From: Infirmifilum lucidum
Lineage (GTDB): Archaea > Thermoproteota > Thermoprotei > Thermofilales > Thermofilaceae
Length of the DNA stretch: 64,000 nucleotides
NCBI RefSeq assembly: GCF_014876775.1
Contig: NZ_CP062310.1
Coordinates: 1,155,699-1,219,698, forward strand
Direction of reading: 5' to 3'
The notes beneath the pieces are model-generated. The model worked only from the letters and a program-made list of their open reading frames with translations. It was not told where the DNA came from and did not search any database. A program made the position numbers and the translations under genes. Shown one piece after another: positions 33,271-41,245 of the stretch (the stretch's first letter is position 1; the number at the start of each line of letters is the position of its first letter).

Positions 33271-34320
33271 CTACTCCCACATGCTACGAAACATGGCCTT
33301 AACTTTATCTATTGTTATATACCTTGAGTAGTCAATACTCTTCAGTTCTCCCACTCTCATCCTGGCTAGCGTGGGCTGAAAGCGCCAGAGGCTGAGCTCC
33401 CAGAACATGTCCCACGTTGTCACGCCTGAGTAATAGCGCCTGTACATGAGCATGGCTGAGTGCTCAACTAGGCCCATGTCCTCAACCTCCTGCCACTTAG
33501 CGGCTTCGAGCTCGTAGAGCCCGCGGTACGGGCAAAAGCGGCACGAGACTCTAGGGATCCCCGAGCGGTAGTGGGGGTGAATCAGTCCATGCTCTTTCAC
33601 TATCCAGGCTGTGTCTAGAGCCGAGAAGTCGTATACGAGGTTCAAGGTGCGGCCCTGTATAAAACCACTACTCTTGGCGAGCGCCTGGAGCTTGCCCATC
33701 CTCTTCCCGCTCTCGAGCATGCGGTCTCCTTTAGCCTCGAAGTCGGCGCCCAGCTTTTTCCGCGTCTCTCTTAGAGCCCTCGTCTTAAGGTAGGTGCACC
33801 ACCTAACTCCACGTCTGGGGAGCCCTTCCCGTAGGAGGTAGAACTCCATCATTCTCCTATTGGCCTCTGTGTAGTAGAACTCTACTCCCAGCTTTTCGGC
33901 GGTGGCTTCGGCGTAGTCTATGTTCTCGAGGGGCTCAAGGTAGGGGACGTGGACGTAGACTGCTACAAGCCTGAAGTCTACGAACTCGCGGAGCTTTGAG
34001 AGAATGATTAGCTGCGCTGTGCTGTCCTTCCCTCCGCTCAGATCCGCCATAACAAGCTTCCCCGTTAGGGCGTCCCTAAGCCTGTCGACAGCCTGCAGTA
34101 CTCGCTCTCTGAGTAAGTTTTCCCGGTGCTCTACGCGGGGTATAAACGCGTCCTCGTAGACAATGTTGTAGAAAGGGCTTTTTGCCCTTACGTAAAACCC
34201 CCTCTCACCCCACCATAGGTAGTGGTCTCTTGAGCCACTCTTCACCAGCTCTACGTAGTCCCCGAACGTCCTAATGAAGCCTGCCACAGAACCGTTAACC
34301 ACTACTGGGTAGGCTTCCAT
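33271..34320 (-). CDS. PP-loop ATPase of the PAPS-reductase / tRNA-thiolation class
   Basis: About 349 residues (ATG 34320; a GTG codon precedes it). The pyrophosphatase loop is DLSGGKDSTAQ (near 95-105). Cysteines in VRWCTYLKTRAL and VSCRFCPYRGLYEL resemble metal or Fe-S ligands. The N-terminal ~80 residues with LWWGERGFYV are an added domain seen in archaeal COG0175 proteins. The family adenylates and transfers sulfur (PAPS reductase, tRNA thiolation, DndC). No sulfate assimilation genes are here, so nucleic-acid modification is the more likely role. Confidence 0.8.
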   Translation of the reverse strand: MEAYPVVVNGSVAGFIRTFGDYVELVKSGSRDHYLWWGERGFYVRAKSPFYNIVYEDAFIPRVEHRENLLRERVLQAVDRLRDALTGKLVMADLSGGKDSTAQLIILSKLREFVDFRLVAVYVHVPYLEPLENIDYAEATAEKLGVEFYYTEANRRMMEFYLLREGLPRRGVRWCTYLKTRALRETRKKLGADFEAKGDRMLESGKRMGKLQALAKSSGFIQGRTLNLVYDFSALDTAWIVKEHGLIHPHYRSGIPRVSCRFCPYRGLYELEAAKWQEVEDMGLVEHSAMLMYRRYYSGVTTWDMFWELSLWRFQPTLARMRVGELKSIDYSRYITIDKVKAMFRSMWE

Positions 34321-34356
34321 CACTGAGAAAAACCCTCTTCTTTGCTAAGCCGCTCC

Positions 34357-35001
34357 TTAAATTATAGCTACCTGTACCTTGTTCTCCAACTCCTTCTTGA
34401 AGTGCTCGGCGTCCCTCTGGGAGCCGACTATTACCCCGTAGTGCATCGGGATGGCAAGTTTAGGTTGTATGTCAAGTGCCGCCTTCACGGCTTCGTCTGC
34501 TGTCATCACATACGTTCCGCTGACAGGGAGCAAGGCGACGTCTACCCGGCCTCTAAGCCCCTTCATCTCGGGTATATAGTCAGTGTCCCCAGCGTGGTAC
34601 ACTCTGACTCCCTCAAGGGACACGATAACGCCGATGCCTTTGTACTCTCTTGGATGGAACTTCTTTCCTACGTTGTAGGCAGGCACTGCCTCCACGACCA
34701 CACCCTTTACTTCCACCTTGCCGCCGGGCTCGAGGAGGTGGTGCTGGAGCCCCAACCTCTTAACCTTTTCTTTACAATTCACGCTTGCGACTACAACGGC
34801 GTCTTTCTTAGCGATTTTCAAGATGTCGTCCGGGCTACAGTGGTCGTAGTGGTCGTGTGTACACACTATTACGTCGCCATCTCCTGGGGAACTTTCTACT
34901 TCGAAGGGGTCGATGTACACTGTGACTCCTCCAGCAGACAGCCTAAAGGTGGCGTGTTTCAAGTGTTCGATGAGAACCCCCTGGAATGTTACCGATCCCA
35001 C
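34357..35001 (-). CDS. metallo-beta-lactamase-fold hydrolase (UPF0173-like)
   Basis: 214 residues with the HxHxDH motif THDHYDHCSPDD near residue 48-59, GDTDYIP near 127-133 and a PMHYG histidine near 185. The length and the lack of a beta-CASP or glyoxalase II-specific region fit UPF0173/UlaG-like hydrolases. Substrate unknown. It stands 42 bases downstream of the biotin carrier gene on the same strand and might be transcribed with that operon. Confidence 0.85.
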   Translation of the reverse strand: MGSVTFQGVLIEHLKHATFRLSAGGVTVYIDPFEVESSPGDGDVIVCTHDHYDHCSPDDILKIAKKDAVVVASVNCKEKVKRLGLQHHLLEPGGKVEVKGVVVEAVPAYNVGKKFHPREYKGIGVIVSLEGVRVYHAGDTDYIPEMKGLRGRVDVALLPVSGTYVMTADEAVKAALDIQPKLAIPMHYGVIVGSQRDAEHFKKELENKVQVAII

Positions 35002-35043
35002 AATAGTTAGGGGGCGGCACGGGATATAAGCTTTCCCCTGGCC

Positions 35044-35400
35044 CTACGCTATCTTGAAGAGAGGGTCTCCCTGCTTCACGGCATCCCCCTCTTTAACGTA
35101 AACTTCCTCTACGCTCCCGCTCGCGTTCGACCTCACTTCCACGAGGGTCTTCATAGCCTCTATGACTGCAAGCACGTCTCCAGCCTTCACGGCATCTCCT
35201 TTCCTAGCCACAACCCTGGACACCCTACCCGTTATCGGCGAGGTTATGACGCCCCTGCCGAGCGGAGGCGCCTCGACTTTTCTGACGACGCCTGTCTGCA
35301 GAACAGAGAGGACAGTCTCCAGGGAGCTCTTACCCTCCTCCACCTCTACCTCCACTTCAAAAGCCTCCCCGTCCAGGATTACTAGGAACTTCTTCCTCAC
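35044..35400 (-). CDS. biotin carboxyl carrier protein of acyl-CoA carboxylase/decarboxylase
   Basis: 118 residues. An N-terminal segment and a flexible linker precede a biotinyl domain (~48-118) with the biotinylation site EAMKT, Lys84, 34 residues from the C-terminus, as is normal. The GTG start at 35400 follows 4 bases after the stop of the newly recognised small gene. It presents carboxy-biotin to the carboxyltransferase encoded at 35576-37120. No biotin carboxylase, biotin ligase or membrane beta-subunit gene is visible here. Confidence 0.92.
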   Translation of the reverse strand: MRKKFLVILDGEAFEVEVEVEEGKSSLETVLSVLQTGVVRKVEAPPLGRGVITSPITGRVSRVVARKGDAVKAGDVLAVIEAMKTLVEVRSNASGSVEEVYVKEGDAVKQGDPLFKIA

Positions 35401-35404
35401 GCGC

Positions 35405-35572
35405 TCACCCCTGGCACGTCACGTCCTCCTCGGCCGCATCCAGGAGCCGTGCAAGCCTCCACGCCCTAACGGGGTAACCGGGAGTTGCCGCCCGGCTCTT
35501 CTCCCGCCTCCTCCTAGAATGGATATAGGCTATCACTGCGGCTAGGACTACGGCGCGCTTCCCGGGCTCCAC
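35405..35572 (-). CDS. 55-residue small protein between carboxyltransferase and biotin carrier genes
   Basis: GTG at 35572, TGA at 35405-35407: 55 codons, 3 bases after the carboxyltransferase stop and 4 before the biotin carrier start. The peptide begins MEPGKRAVVLAAVIAYIHSR, a short hydrophobic helix, then a basic stretch and YPVRAWRLARLLDA. The pattern (short helix, basic linker, then a Trp-containing WRLARL segment) is like the small epsilon/OadG-type subunits of biotin-dependent carboxylases in archaea and actinobacteria. It is probably an assembly subunit. The tight packing and order make coding likely; family match is inferred. Confidence 0.65.
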   Translation of the reverse strand: MEPGKRAVVLAAVIAYIHSRRRREKSRAATPGYPVRAWRLARLLDAAEEDVTCQG

Positions 35573-35575
35573 GTC

Positions 35576-37120
35576 TTACACCGGGGGTACTCCGTGCTTG
35601 CGTGGGGGCCTGGGTTGCTTCTCGCGCTTGTCCAGGAGGAACAGGAGGAGCCTGTAAAGGTACGGCCTCGTCTCGCGGGGGAGTATTACGTCGTCCACAT
35701 ACCCCCTGCTTGCGGGCACGTACGGGTTCGCTATCTCGCTCCTGTACTTCTCGACAAAGACCTTAGCCATTTCCTCCGGGTTTTCAGCTTTCTCCAGCTC
35801 TTTCTTGTATATTATCTCTATCGCGCCCTCAGGCCCCATCACGGCTATCTCGGCGGTCGGCCATGCCAGCGCGAAGTCTGCTCCTAGGTGCTTGCTACCC
35901 ATGGCTATGTAGGCCCCACCGTACGCCTTCCTGAGGATAACCGTAATCTTGGGAACAGTGGCGTCGGCATAGGCGTAGATTATCTTGGCCCCATGCCTGA
36001 TAACCCCGTGGTGCTCCTGGTAGCTACCAGGCAGGAAACCCGGCACGTCGACGAAGGTCACTATGGGGAAGTTGAACGCGTCGCAGAACTGGACGAACCT
36101 GCTGATCTTGTCGGAGGAGTCTATGTCAAGGCTCCCGGCCATGACTGCGGGCTGGTTGGCTACGACGCAGACAGCGTGCCCGCCGAGCCTCGCGAAACCC
36201 ACGACCGCGTTTTGAGCAAAGTGCTGGTGGACTTCGAGGAAGCTCCCCTCATCGAACACGCGGAGAATAACTTCTCTGACGTCATATGGCTTCACGGGGT
36301 CGTCGGGGACGATGTCCTCGAGGGAAGGGTCTTCCCGAAGCGGGTCGTCACCTGTCTCAACGAGTGGAGGATCCTCTGTATTGTTGCTCGGGAGGTAGCT
36401 CAGGAGCCTCTTGATGATGGTTATAGCCTCGCGGTCGTCCTCTGCCACGAAGTGGGCGACGCCACTCCTCGACGCATGGACTCCTGCTCCCCCAAGCTCC
36501 TCCGGCGTTATTTCTTCCCCTATTGATGCCTTCACGACTTTAGGTCCTGTTATGAACATGTAACTCTTCCTGGTCATTATAATGAAGTCGGCTAGAGCAG
36601 GACTATACACAGCCCCCCCTGCACATGGGCCCATGATGGCGACGACCTGCGGGACAACCCCGCTCGCCATCACGTTCCTGTAGAAAATCTCCCCATAGCC
36701 CTTGAGGGAGTCAACGCCCTCCTGGATCCTCGCGCCGCCGCTGTCATTGAGACCTATAACAGGGATCCCCAGTTTCACTGCGAGCTCGATGATCCTTGCT
36801 ATCTTTGAGGCGTGCATCTCGCCGACGCTGCCACCCATAAAGGTGAAATCCTGGGCGTACACTGCCACACGCCTCCCGTCGACGCTTCCGAGACCTGCTA
36901 CAACGCCGTCTCCGTAGGCCTTCTTCGACTCCATCCCGAAGCCCACAGCCCTGTGCTGAACGTAACGTCCCAGGGGTACGAAGGAATCGGGATCCAACAA
37001 GAGGCCTAGTCTCTCGTGAACCGTGAGCCTTCCCTGCTCGCGGAGCTTTCTCGCGGCCTCCTCGCTGACGCTGTCCGTCAGCCTTCTCTTCTCAAGTAGC
37101 TCGCCGATCTTCCTATCCAT
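35576..37120 (-). CDS. carboxyltransferase subunit of propionyl/methylmalonyl-CoA carboxylase or decarboxylase
   Basis: 514 residues, usual length for PccB/MmdA. Two crotonase-like halves: the first with GYGEIFYRNVMASGVVPQV and GPCAGGAVYSPAL (about 140-175), the second with FVDVPGFLPGSYQEHHGVI and AYGGAYIAMGSKHLG (about 360-420), which form the two oxyanion holes. It moves CO2 between biotin and an acyl-CoA (propionyl- or methylmalonyl-CoA). First gene of a tight operon with the small protein and biotin carrier; whether it carboxylates or runs as a sodium-pumping decarboxylase cannot be read here. Confidence 0.92.
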   Translation of the reverse strand: MDRKIGELLEKRRLTDSVSEEAARKLREQGRLTVHERLGLLLDPDSFVPLGRYVQHRAVGFGMESKKAYGDGVVAGLGSVDGRRVAVYAQDFTFMGGSVGEMHASKIARIIELAVKLGIPVIGLNDSGGARIQEGVDSLKGYGEIFYRNVMASGVVPQVVAIMGPCAGGAVYSPALADFIIMTRKSYMFITGPKVVKASIGEEITPEELGGAGVHASRSGVAHFVAEDDREAITIIKRLLSYLPSNNTEDPPLVETGDDPLREDPSLEDIVPDDPVKPYDVREVILRVFDEGSFLEVHQHFAQNAVVGFARLGGHAVCVVANQPAVMAGSLDIDSSDKISRFVQFCDAFNFPIVTFVDVPGFLPGSYQEHHGVIRHGAKIIYAYADATVPKITVILRKAYGGAYIAMGSKHLGADFALAWPTAEIAVMGPEGAIEIIYKKELEKAENPEEMAKVFVEKYRSEIANPYVPASRGYVDDVILPRETRPYLYRLLLFLLDKREKQPRPPRKHGVPPV

Positions 37121-37137
37121 TTAGGACACCGGCTAGC

Positions 37138-37704
37138 TTAAGAGAGCTCGAGAACCCATACTTCGAACTCTCTCCCGCCAACCCTAACTTTAACCTGCTC
37201 GGCCCCCTTCTTTATTGCTTCAAGCACCATGCCTATGTGCCTCTGAACTCTAGCTACAGACTCGAGCCAGTCCCCGTTAACCACGCGTAGAGTATGGGGG
37301 ACGCGCAGGGCCCGCAGGCTCCTCTCGTTGAGGCCGTCTAGGCCGTCAAAGCTAAAGGTTATACCACTCTTCAAGGGGAGCCTGCGTTTAGTCGTGGCCT
37401 TAAGACCCCTAACAGAGACGTAGGCAGTAGCGTTGGCTTTGACCTTTACACTCTCGCTGGCGTTGAACGCGGCCCAAGGCTCTACCTTCCTCCCATCTGC
37501 TACAATTTCAACGTCCCCGGTTACCGCCAGCAAGGCCTTCTCTCTCAGCGCCAGCTCCAGCTCGCCACCCCGCAGCTCGAACGCAGGGCTCGTAAGGCTG
37601 TTAAGCGAGAGCACATTAGACACAGCATGAGCAAACTTGTCACGTGATGCCAGCGGGTGTGGGGAGAGGAGGGCTCTATATGCTCTCTGTACTACGAACG
37701 CCAT
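37138..37704 (-). CDS. half-size AHS2/PxpC-like protein (carboxyltransferase-type domain)
   Basis: About 188 residues (ATG 37704; GTG or ATG at 37716 also possible). The segment LTSPAFELRGGELELALREK, then LLAVTGDVEIVADGRKVEPW and TAYVSVRG, follows the N-terminal half of the AHS2 fold found in 5-oxoprolinase subunit PxpC and allophanate/urea-amidolyase carboxyltransferases (usually ~300 residues). The second half is missing or much reduced and replaced by a helical segment. It lies 17 bases upstream of the carboxyltransferase gene on the same strand, so it may be an operon member. Function unknown. Confidence 0.55.
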   Translation of the reverse strand: MAFVVQRAYRALLSPHPLASRDKFAHAVSNVLSLNSLTSPAFELRGGELELALREKALLAVTGDVEIVADGRKVEPWAAFNASESVKVKANATAYVSVRGLKATTKRRLPLKSGITFSFDGLDGLNERSLRALRVPHTLRVVNGDWLESVARVQRHIGMVLEAIKKGAEQVKVRVGGREFEVWVLELS

Positions 37705-37793
37705 ACAGCTGTACACCGGCTGAGAAGCCTAATGCTCCACGTGGTATTTAAGCCTTGCCGATCTCTACTTCAACAATAGTCGAAAAATAGAAT

Positions 37794-38939
37794 TTAGACC
37801 ACCCAGTCCTCTACATTTCTCCTGCCCATTGCTAACACTCTAATAAACCCAGCTAGGAGTATCGTAAACCAGAGAGGTTGGTAGACGAAAAGGTACAGCG
37901 GGTACAGGTACGCGTAGGACTTCACCCCTACGTATTTCGAGGCAAGACAGTGCCAGGCTGAAAACACTAGGAGAGAAGCCAGCACCGGAACAGTATACAC
38001 GAGCTGCAGGTTGATCGAAATAATAGTCGTAAACGGTACGAACTGTGCGGTTAGGGAGGACATTGAAAGCAAGGTCAAGTAAAGTGCCTTCATGACCGTG
38101 TGGTTGTGAAGGAGAAACGGGGTAACCGTAGTCACTAGAGAAGGCAGTAGGAGGAGCAGAGCTGGGACAACGGCATGTGGTATTTTGACTAGTGCTTTAA
38201 GCCCCTCCATGTAGTACCTCTGCAACCAGTCAGCTAAACCCACCGCCCACCTCTTCCTCTGCCTGTACCACTTGCTCCACGACTCCGGGGCATAGTTATA
38301 GACTTCTGTGCTGTCGATATATGTGAACTTATGGCCTCTTAAGAAGCTCCTGATGGCCAAGTCGAAGTCCTCAGAAATTACTGGCTTGAAAAACCCAACT
38401 TCCTCGAGGGCCTTCCTAGTCATTACGAAAGCCGCTCCGTTCATTGCTAGCGTCCTCCCGGCTAGGCGGGCCATGAGCTTGCTGGCGAAATTCGCGGCGA
38501 CGTATTCTATGTAGACCATCCGCCCGAGAATGCCACCCCCGATGACGACTTTTTTAATATCACCTATATCACACCCACTAATTCCCTTGACAACTTTCTC
38601 GACGAAAAGAGGATCCCTAATTTCGACGTCATCGTCAAGAAATATTACTATGTCTCCACGTGAGAACCTCAGAGCAGTATTTAGAGCGTTCACCTTACCT
38701 AACCGCTTGCCATTAGCTATGACATGGACTCCCTTTATACCCATTAGCCCAGAGACAACCTCCTCTGACGGCTCGTCAACCACGACAATAATCTCAAGCC
38801 TCGGGTAGCTACTCTCAGCTAGAGCTCTTACAAGTCTTACAAGTTTCTCGCCCCCACGATATGACGGGATCACAACACTTACGGATACTAGCTCTTGGAA
38901 GTCAGCGAGCGCATTACGAAGCCTCCCAGTAGACGGCAC
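37794..38939 (-). CDS. processive glycosyltransferase family 2 membrane protein
   Basis: 381 residues. Cytosolic GT-A domain begins VSVVIPSYRGGEKL; DDD in IFLDDDVEIR, the TED-type SEDFDLAIRS, and QRKRW in WYRQRKRWAVG give the D, DxD, ED, Q(Q/R)xRW set of cellulose/hyaluronan-synthase-like enzymes. Three or four membrane helices follow (~250-275, 280-300, 308-330, 345-370). It probably extends an envelope or exopolysaccharide chain from a nucleotide sugar. Stands alone; no partner glycan genes immediately adjacent. Confidence 0.87.
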   Translation of the reverse strand: MPSTGRLRNALADFQELVSVSVVIPSYRGGEKLVRLVRALAESSYPRLEIIVVVDEPSEEVVSGLMGIKGVHVIANGKRLGKVNALNTALRFSRGDIVIFLDDDVEIRDPLFVEKVVKGISGCDIGDIKKVVIGGGILGRMVYIEYVAANFASKLMARLAGRTLAMNGAAFVMTRKALEEVGFFKPVISEDFDLAIRSFLRGHKFTYIDSTEVYNYAPESWSKWYRQRKRWAVGLADWLQRYYMEGLKALVKIPHAVVPALLLLLPSLVTTVTPFLLHNHTVMKALYLTLLSMSSLTAQFVPFTTIISINLQLVYTVPVLASLLVFSAWHCLASKYVGVKSYAYLYPLYLFVYQPLWFTILLAGFIRVLAMGRRNVEDWVV

Positions 38940-38992
38940 ACATGCGGAAAAACTACCCTTAATAAATCGTTTTCGCGTATATCCAGGCGAGG

Positions 38993-39208
38993 GTGGGACA
39001 CGGCTTGGAGGGCGACATTATCGAGATAATACTCTCCCTAGCTCGGCGCGACGTCTACAACGGGGTGGGTAGAGTGCTTATAGGCGAGCTCGAAGCCTAC
39101 GGCTTCACGCGGGATCAAGTCACGGCTGCGATTAAAGCCCTAAAGTCTAAGTACAAGGTTATGGTAGTCGGGGACGTGATTAAAATCTACTTCGGGGGGA
39201 ACATGTGA
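38993..39208 (+). CDS. small hypothetical protein upstream of ogt, possible winged helix
   Basis: 71 residues, GTG start at 38993. Two helices (EGDIIEIILSLARRD and TRDQVTAAIKALKSK) and a final beta strand (GDVIKIYFGG) look like a minimal winged-helix fold. It shares an ATGTGA-type junction with ogt (stop and next start overlap by 4 bases), so the two are coupled and it may regulate or accompany ogt. No family recognised. AT-rich sequence upstream (TTAATAAATC) may be its promoter, divergent from the glycosyltransferase. Confidence 0.6.
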   Translation: MGHGLEGDIIEIILSLARRDVYNGVGRVLIGELEAYGFTRDQVTAAIKALKSKYKVMVVGDVIKIYFGGNM

Positions 39209-39702
39209 AAGAGTATGGTTGTCTAGACACGCCTATAGGCGAGCTGTGCTTCATAGTTGATGGCAGAGAGGTGCTAGCCCTACACTCTAGAGAAAAGGTC
39301 AAGCCCGTCGGGCTACGGCTAGGGGAAAACGCCCTGGCCCTCAAGGAGGAGTTGCGCGAGTACTTCGAGGGGTCAAGGAAGGATTTTACATTTAGACCCG
39401 TGCTATCAGGGCCAGACTTCAAGAGGAGGGTCTTAGAGGAGGTTCTCAAAATCCCGTATGGGTTGACGACCACGTACAAGGACATTGCCCTCAAGCTCTC
39501 AACAAGCCCCAGAGCAGTAGCAATGGTGCTCAAGTCGAACAGCGTCCTCATACTTGTTCCGTGCCACAGGGTGGTGTCGTCAACGGGATGGATAGGAGGG
39601 TACGCTCTAGGCGTCGCTGCAAAGGCTTTCCTCCTCAACCTGGAGAGGGCGTCCCAGCTCTCCTCGCAGACGGTGTTGACCGCAGAGTGGAGTAAACAAT
39701 AG
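39205..39702 (+). CDS. ogt: methylated-DNA--protein-cysteine methyltransferase
   Basis: 165 residues. The C-terminal active-site loop LVPCHRVV contains the acceptor Cys120, followed by STGWIGGY. The helix-turn-helix with LSTSPRAVAMVLKSN inserts into DNA. The protein removes O6-alkyl groups from guanine in a single-use reaction. GTG start overlapping the upstream small gene. The 3' end overlaps a convergent surface-protein gene by 68 bases, a long antisense overlap. Confidence 0.93.
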   Translation: MKEYGCLDTPIGELCFIVDGREVLALHSREKVKPVGLRLGENALALKEELREYFEGSRKDFTFRPVLSGPDFKRRVLEEVLKIPYGLTTTYKDIALKLSTSPRAVAMVLKSNSVLILVPCHRVVSSTGWIGGYALGVAAKAFLLNLERASQLSSQTVLTAEWSKQ

Positions 39703-41089
39703 CTAAAAAGGCTACGAGAACTGGCAACAGGAGAAAGACTGGTATATTTCTCTCGACGAACCTCCTTATGACAAGCCCTACGTCGAGCCTCCTCTCAAAG
39801 GGCTTCCTCTCGACTACAAGCTCTCTATACTCTATGCTGATGGTCGAGACAGAGGGATCTATCCTCCTGACGCTTATCTCCGGGCATACTCTACTAGAAA
39901 CAACCCCCTTCAAGACCCTCCAGCCATAGATGGCTTTAGCGTAGTAAGGTAGCTCTGGCGTGTCGTCCAGTACAAGCGTCCTATTCAGGGAAGTAGGGCC
40001 GAAGACGTAGTCGGTAGCCCTGTCACCCGGCCCTACAAGCGAGACTCCACCGCTCCTGAAGAGTATAACTCTACCCCCACTTATATCACCTGACAAGCTC
40101 AGGAAGGGCTCTGTCCTGGCGACTACTAACTGGCTCTCATTGAAGACCCAGCCCCACAGCTCGTCAAGCACAAGGACAAAGGGCTCTCTCCTACCCTCCT
40201 CGAAGGTTCCAGACCCGATGACGTAGACCCTACCAGCACTGGGATCCAGCCACAGCCTCTTCAAGAATGTGTCCCCTAGGGTTCTGTAGCCCCTAAGCCA
40301 CAAGAGCCCGCCCACACTCGACACGCGCGTGACGAACCCCAGCTTTACCCCCTCGACTTCAGTAGCCCCCACGAAGACGTAGTCCCCGTCCCGCGTTATA
40401 GCGAGATCCTCCCCTGTGTCTATGCCTGCACCCCCCACACTAAGACTATCCTTGAGGCTTAAATCCCGCCCGAGCTTCAGCAGGAGCACATCACTCTGCG
40501 AGACGTTGTAAGCCCATGTCTCCCCGAGCACGTAGTAACCATCGCTTCCAGCAATAATGCGCCTGGCCGTGTCAGGGTAGTCCGGGCTTCCATAGCACTT
40601 AACCCCTGCGATGCCCCCCTCGAGAGTAACTCTAGCTACGAAAACGTCGAGGTCTCGGGAGCCGCGGCGCGAGAAGTAGCCGGCAACGACCAGAGAGCCA
40701 TTGTCTAAAATCCCGTCAGCCACGTAAATGTCCGCGTCCCCCTCGAGGGCAAAACTTCTAACCCCGATATCCTGGAAGACCGAGACAAGGCCGGACACGC
40801 CCCCCTCGCCTCTTATAAACCCGCTCATAATGGCACCTCTCCCCGAAGCCCTAACAGACACGACCATGCCACTAGCATTCCACGTGTAAACTACAGCCCT
40901 CGAGCTGTTAACAATCAAGGCGACGGGACTAGGCCTAAAAACAGAGCCAGCATATCCGCCAGCATAGATGCTACCCTGGAGAAGCGCCCCCTCAACAGGG
41001 GAGTACCTCCCCATGTCTCCGAGCGGCGAAGCCACAACTAGGACACTTAACAAAAACCCCAGCAAGAGCGCGCATGTACTGGCCTTCAT
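39635..41089 (-). CDS. exported membrane-anchored beta-propeller-like surface protein
   Basis: About 484 residues from ATG 41089 (TATA ATTATATC ~28 bases upstream; the frame is open to 41128). N-terminal signal sequence, then repeated units with the pattern GSPDYPDTARRI, SDGYYVLGETW, GIDTGEDLAITRDGDYVFVGAT, as in bacterial beta-propeller or WD-like surface repeats, and one C-terminal membrane helix (around 455-475) with a short basic tail. Likely extracellular binding or structural protein. It is divergent from the ABC transporter, with a shared 157-base promoter region. Confidence 0.75.
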   Translation of the reverse strand: MKASTCALLLGFLLSVLVVASPLGDMGRYSPVEGALLQGSIYAGGYAGSVFRPSPVALIVNSSRAVVYTWNASGMVVSVRASGRGAIMSGFIRGEGGVSGLVSVFQDIGVRSFALEGDADIYVADGILDNGSLVVAGYFSRRGSRDLDVFVARVTLEGGIAGVKCYGSPDYPDTARRIIAGSDGYYVLGETWAYNVSQSDVLLLKLGRDLSLKDSLSVGGAGIDTGEDLAITRDGDYVFVGATEVEGVKLGFVTRVSSVGGLLWLRGYRTLGDTFLKRLWLDPSAGRVYVIGSGTFEEGRREPFVLVLDELWGWVFNESQLVVARTEPFLSLSGDISGGRVILFRSGGVSLVGPGDRATDYVFGPTSLNRTLVLDDTPELPYYAKAIYGWRVLKGVVSSRVCPEISVRRIDPSVSTISIEYRELVVERKPFERRLDVGLVIRRFVERNIPVFLLLPVLVAFLAIVYSTLRSTPSARRAGTPSPG

Positions 41090-41113
41090 CAATACACGGC
41101 TAGGGCAGGAGCC

Positions 41114-41121
41114 GATATAAT
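41114..41121 (-). promoter_or_regulatory. TATA box of the surface-protein gene
   Basis: Minus-strand ATTATATC centred ~28 bases before ATG 41089, supporting that start. A second TATA-like run, AAATATTTTT, lies upstream. Confidence 0.5.
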
Positions 41122-41208
41122 GCTTCATCTAAATATTTTTTAGTATAAACTTTACATTTATCAGGGAGGAAGTGCTTATCGCCAACAGCTGTCCGTGCAA
41201 CGCAAAGT

Positions 41209-41220
41209 TAAAATATTTTA
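41209..41220 (+). promoter_or_regulatory. TATA box of the oligopeptide ABC operon
   Basis: TAAAATATTTTA centred ~31 bases before ATG 41246, supporting a leaderless transcript of the substrate-binding protein gene. Confidence 0.6.
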
Positions 41221-41245
41221 TTCTATTTATCTATTAACGACCGGC

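Noticed and set aside
34342-36526. Open + frames of 200-222 codons opposite the MBL-fold and carboxyltransferase genes
   Set aside because: Shadow frames opposite well-conserved proteins; no domain in the translated products.
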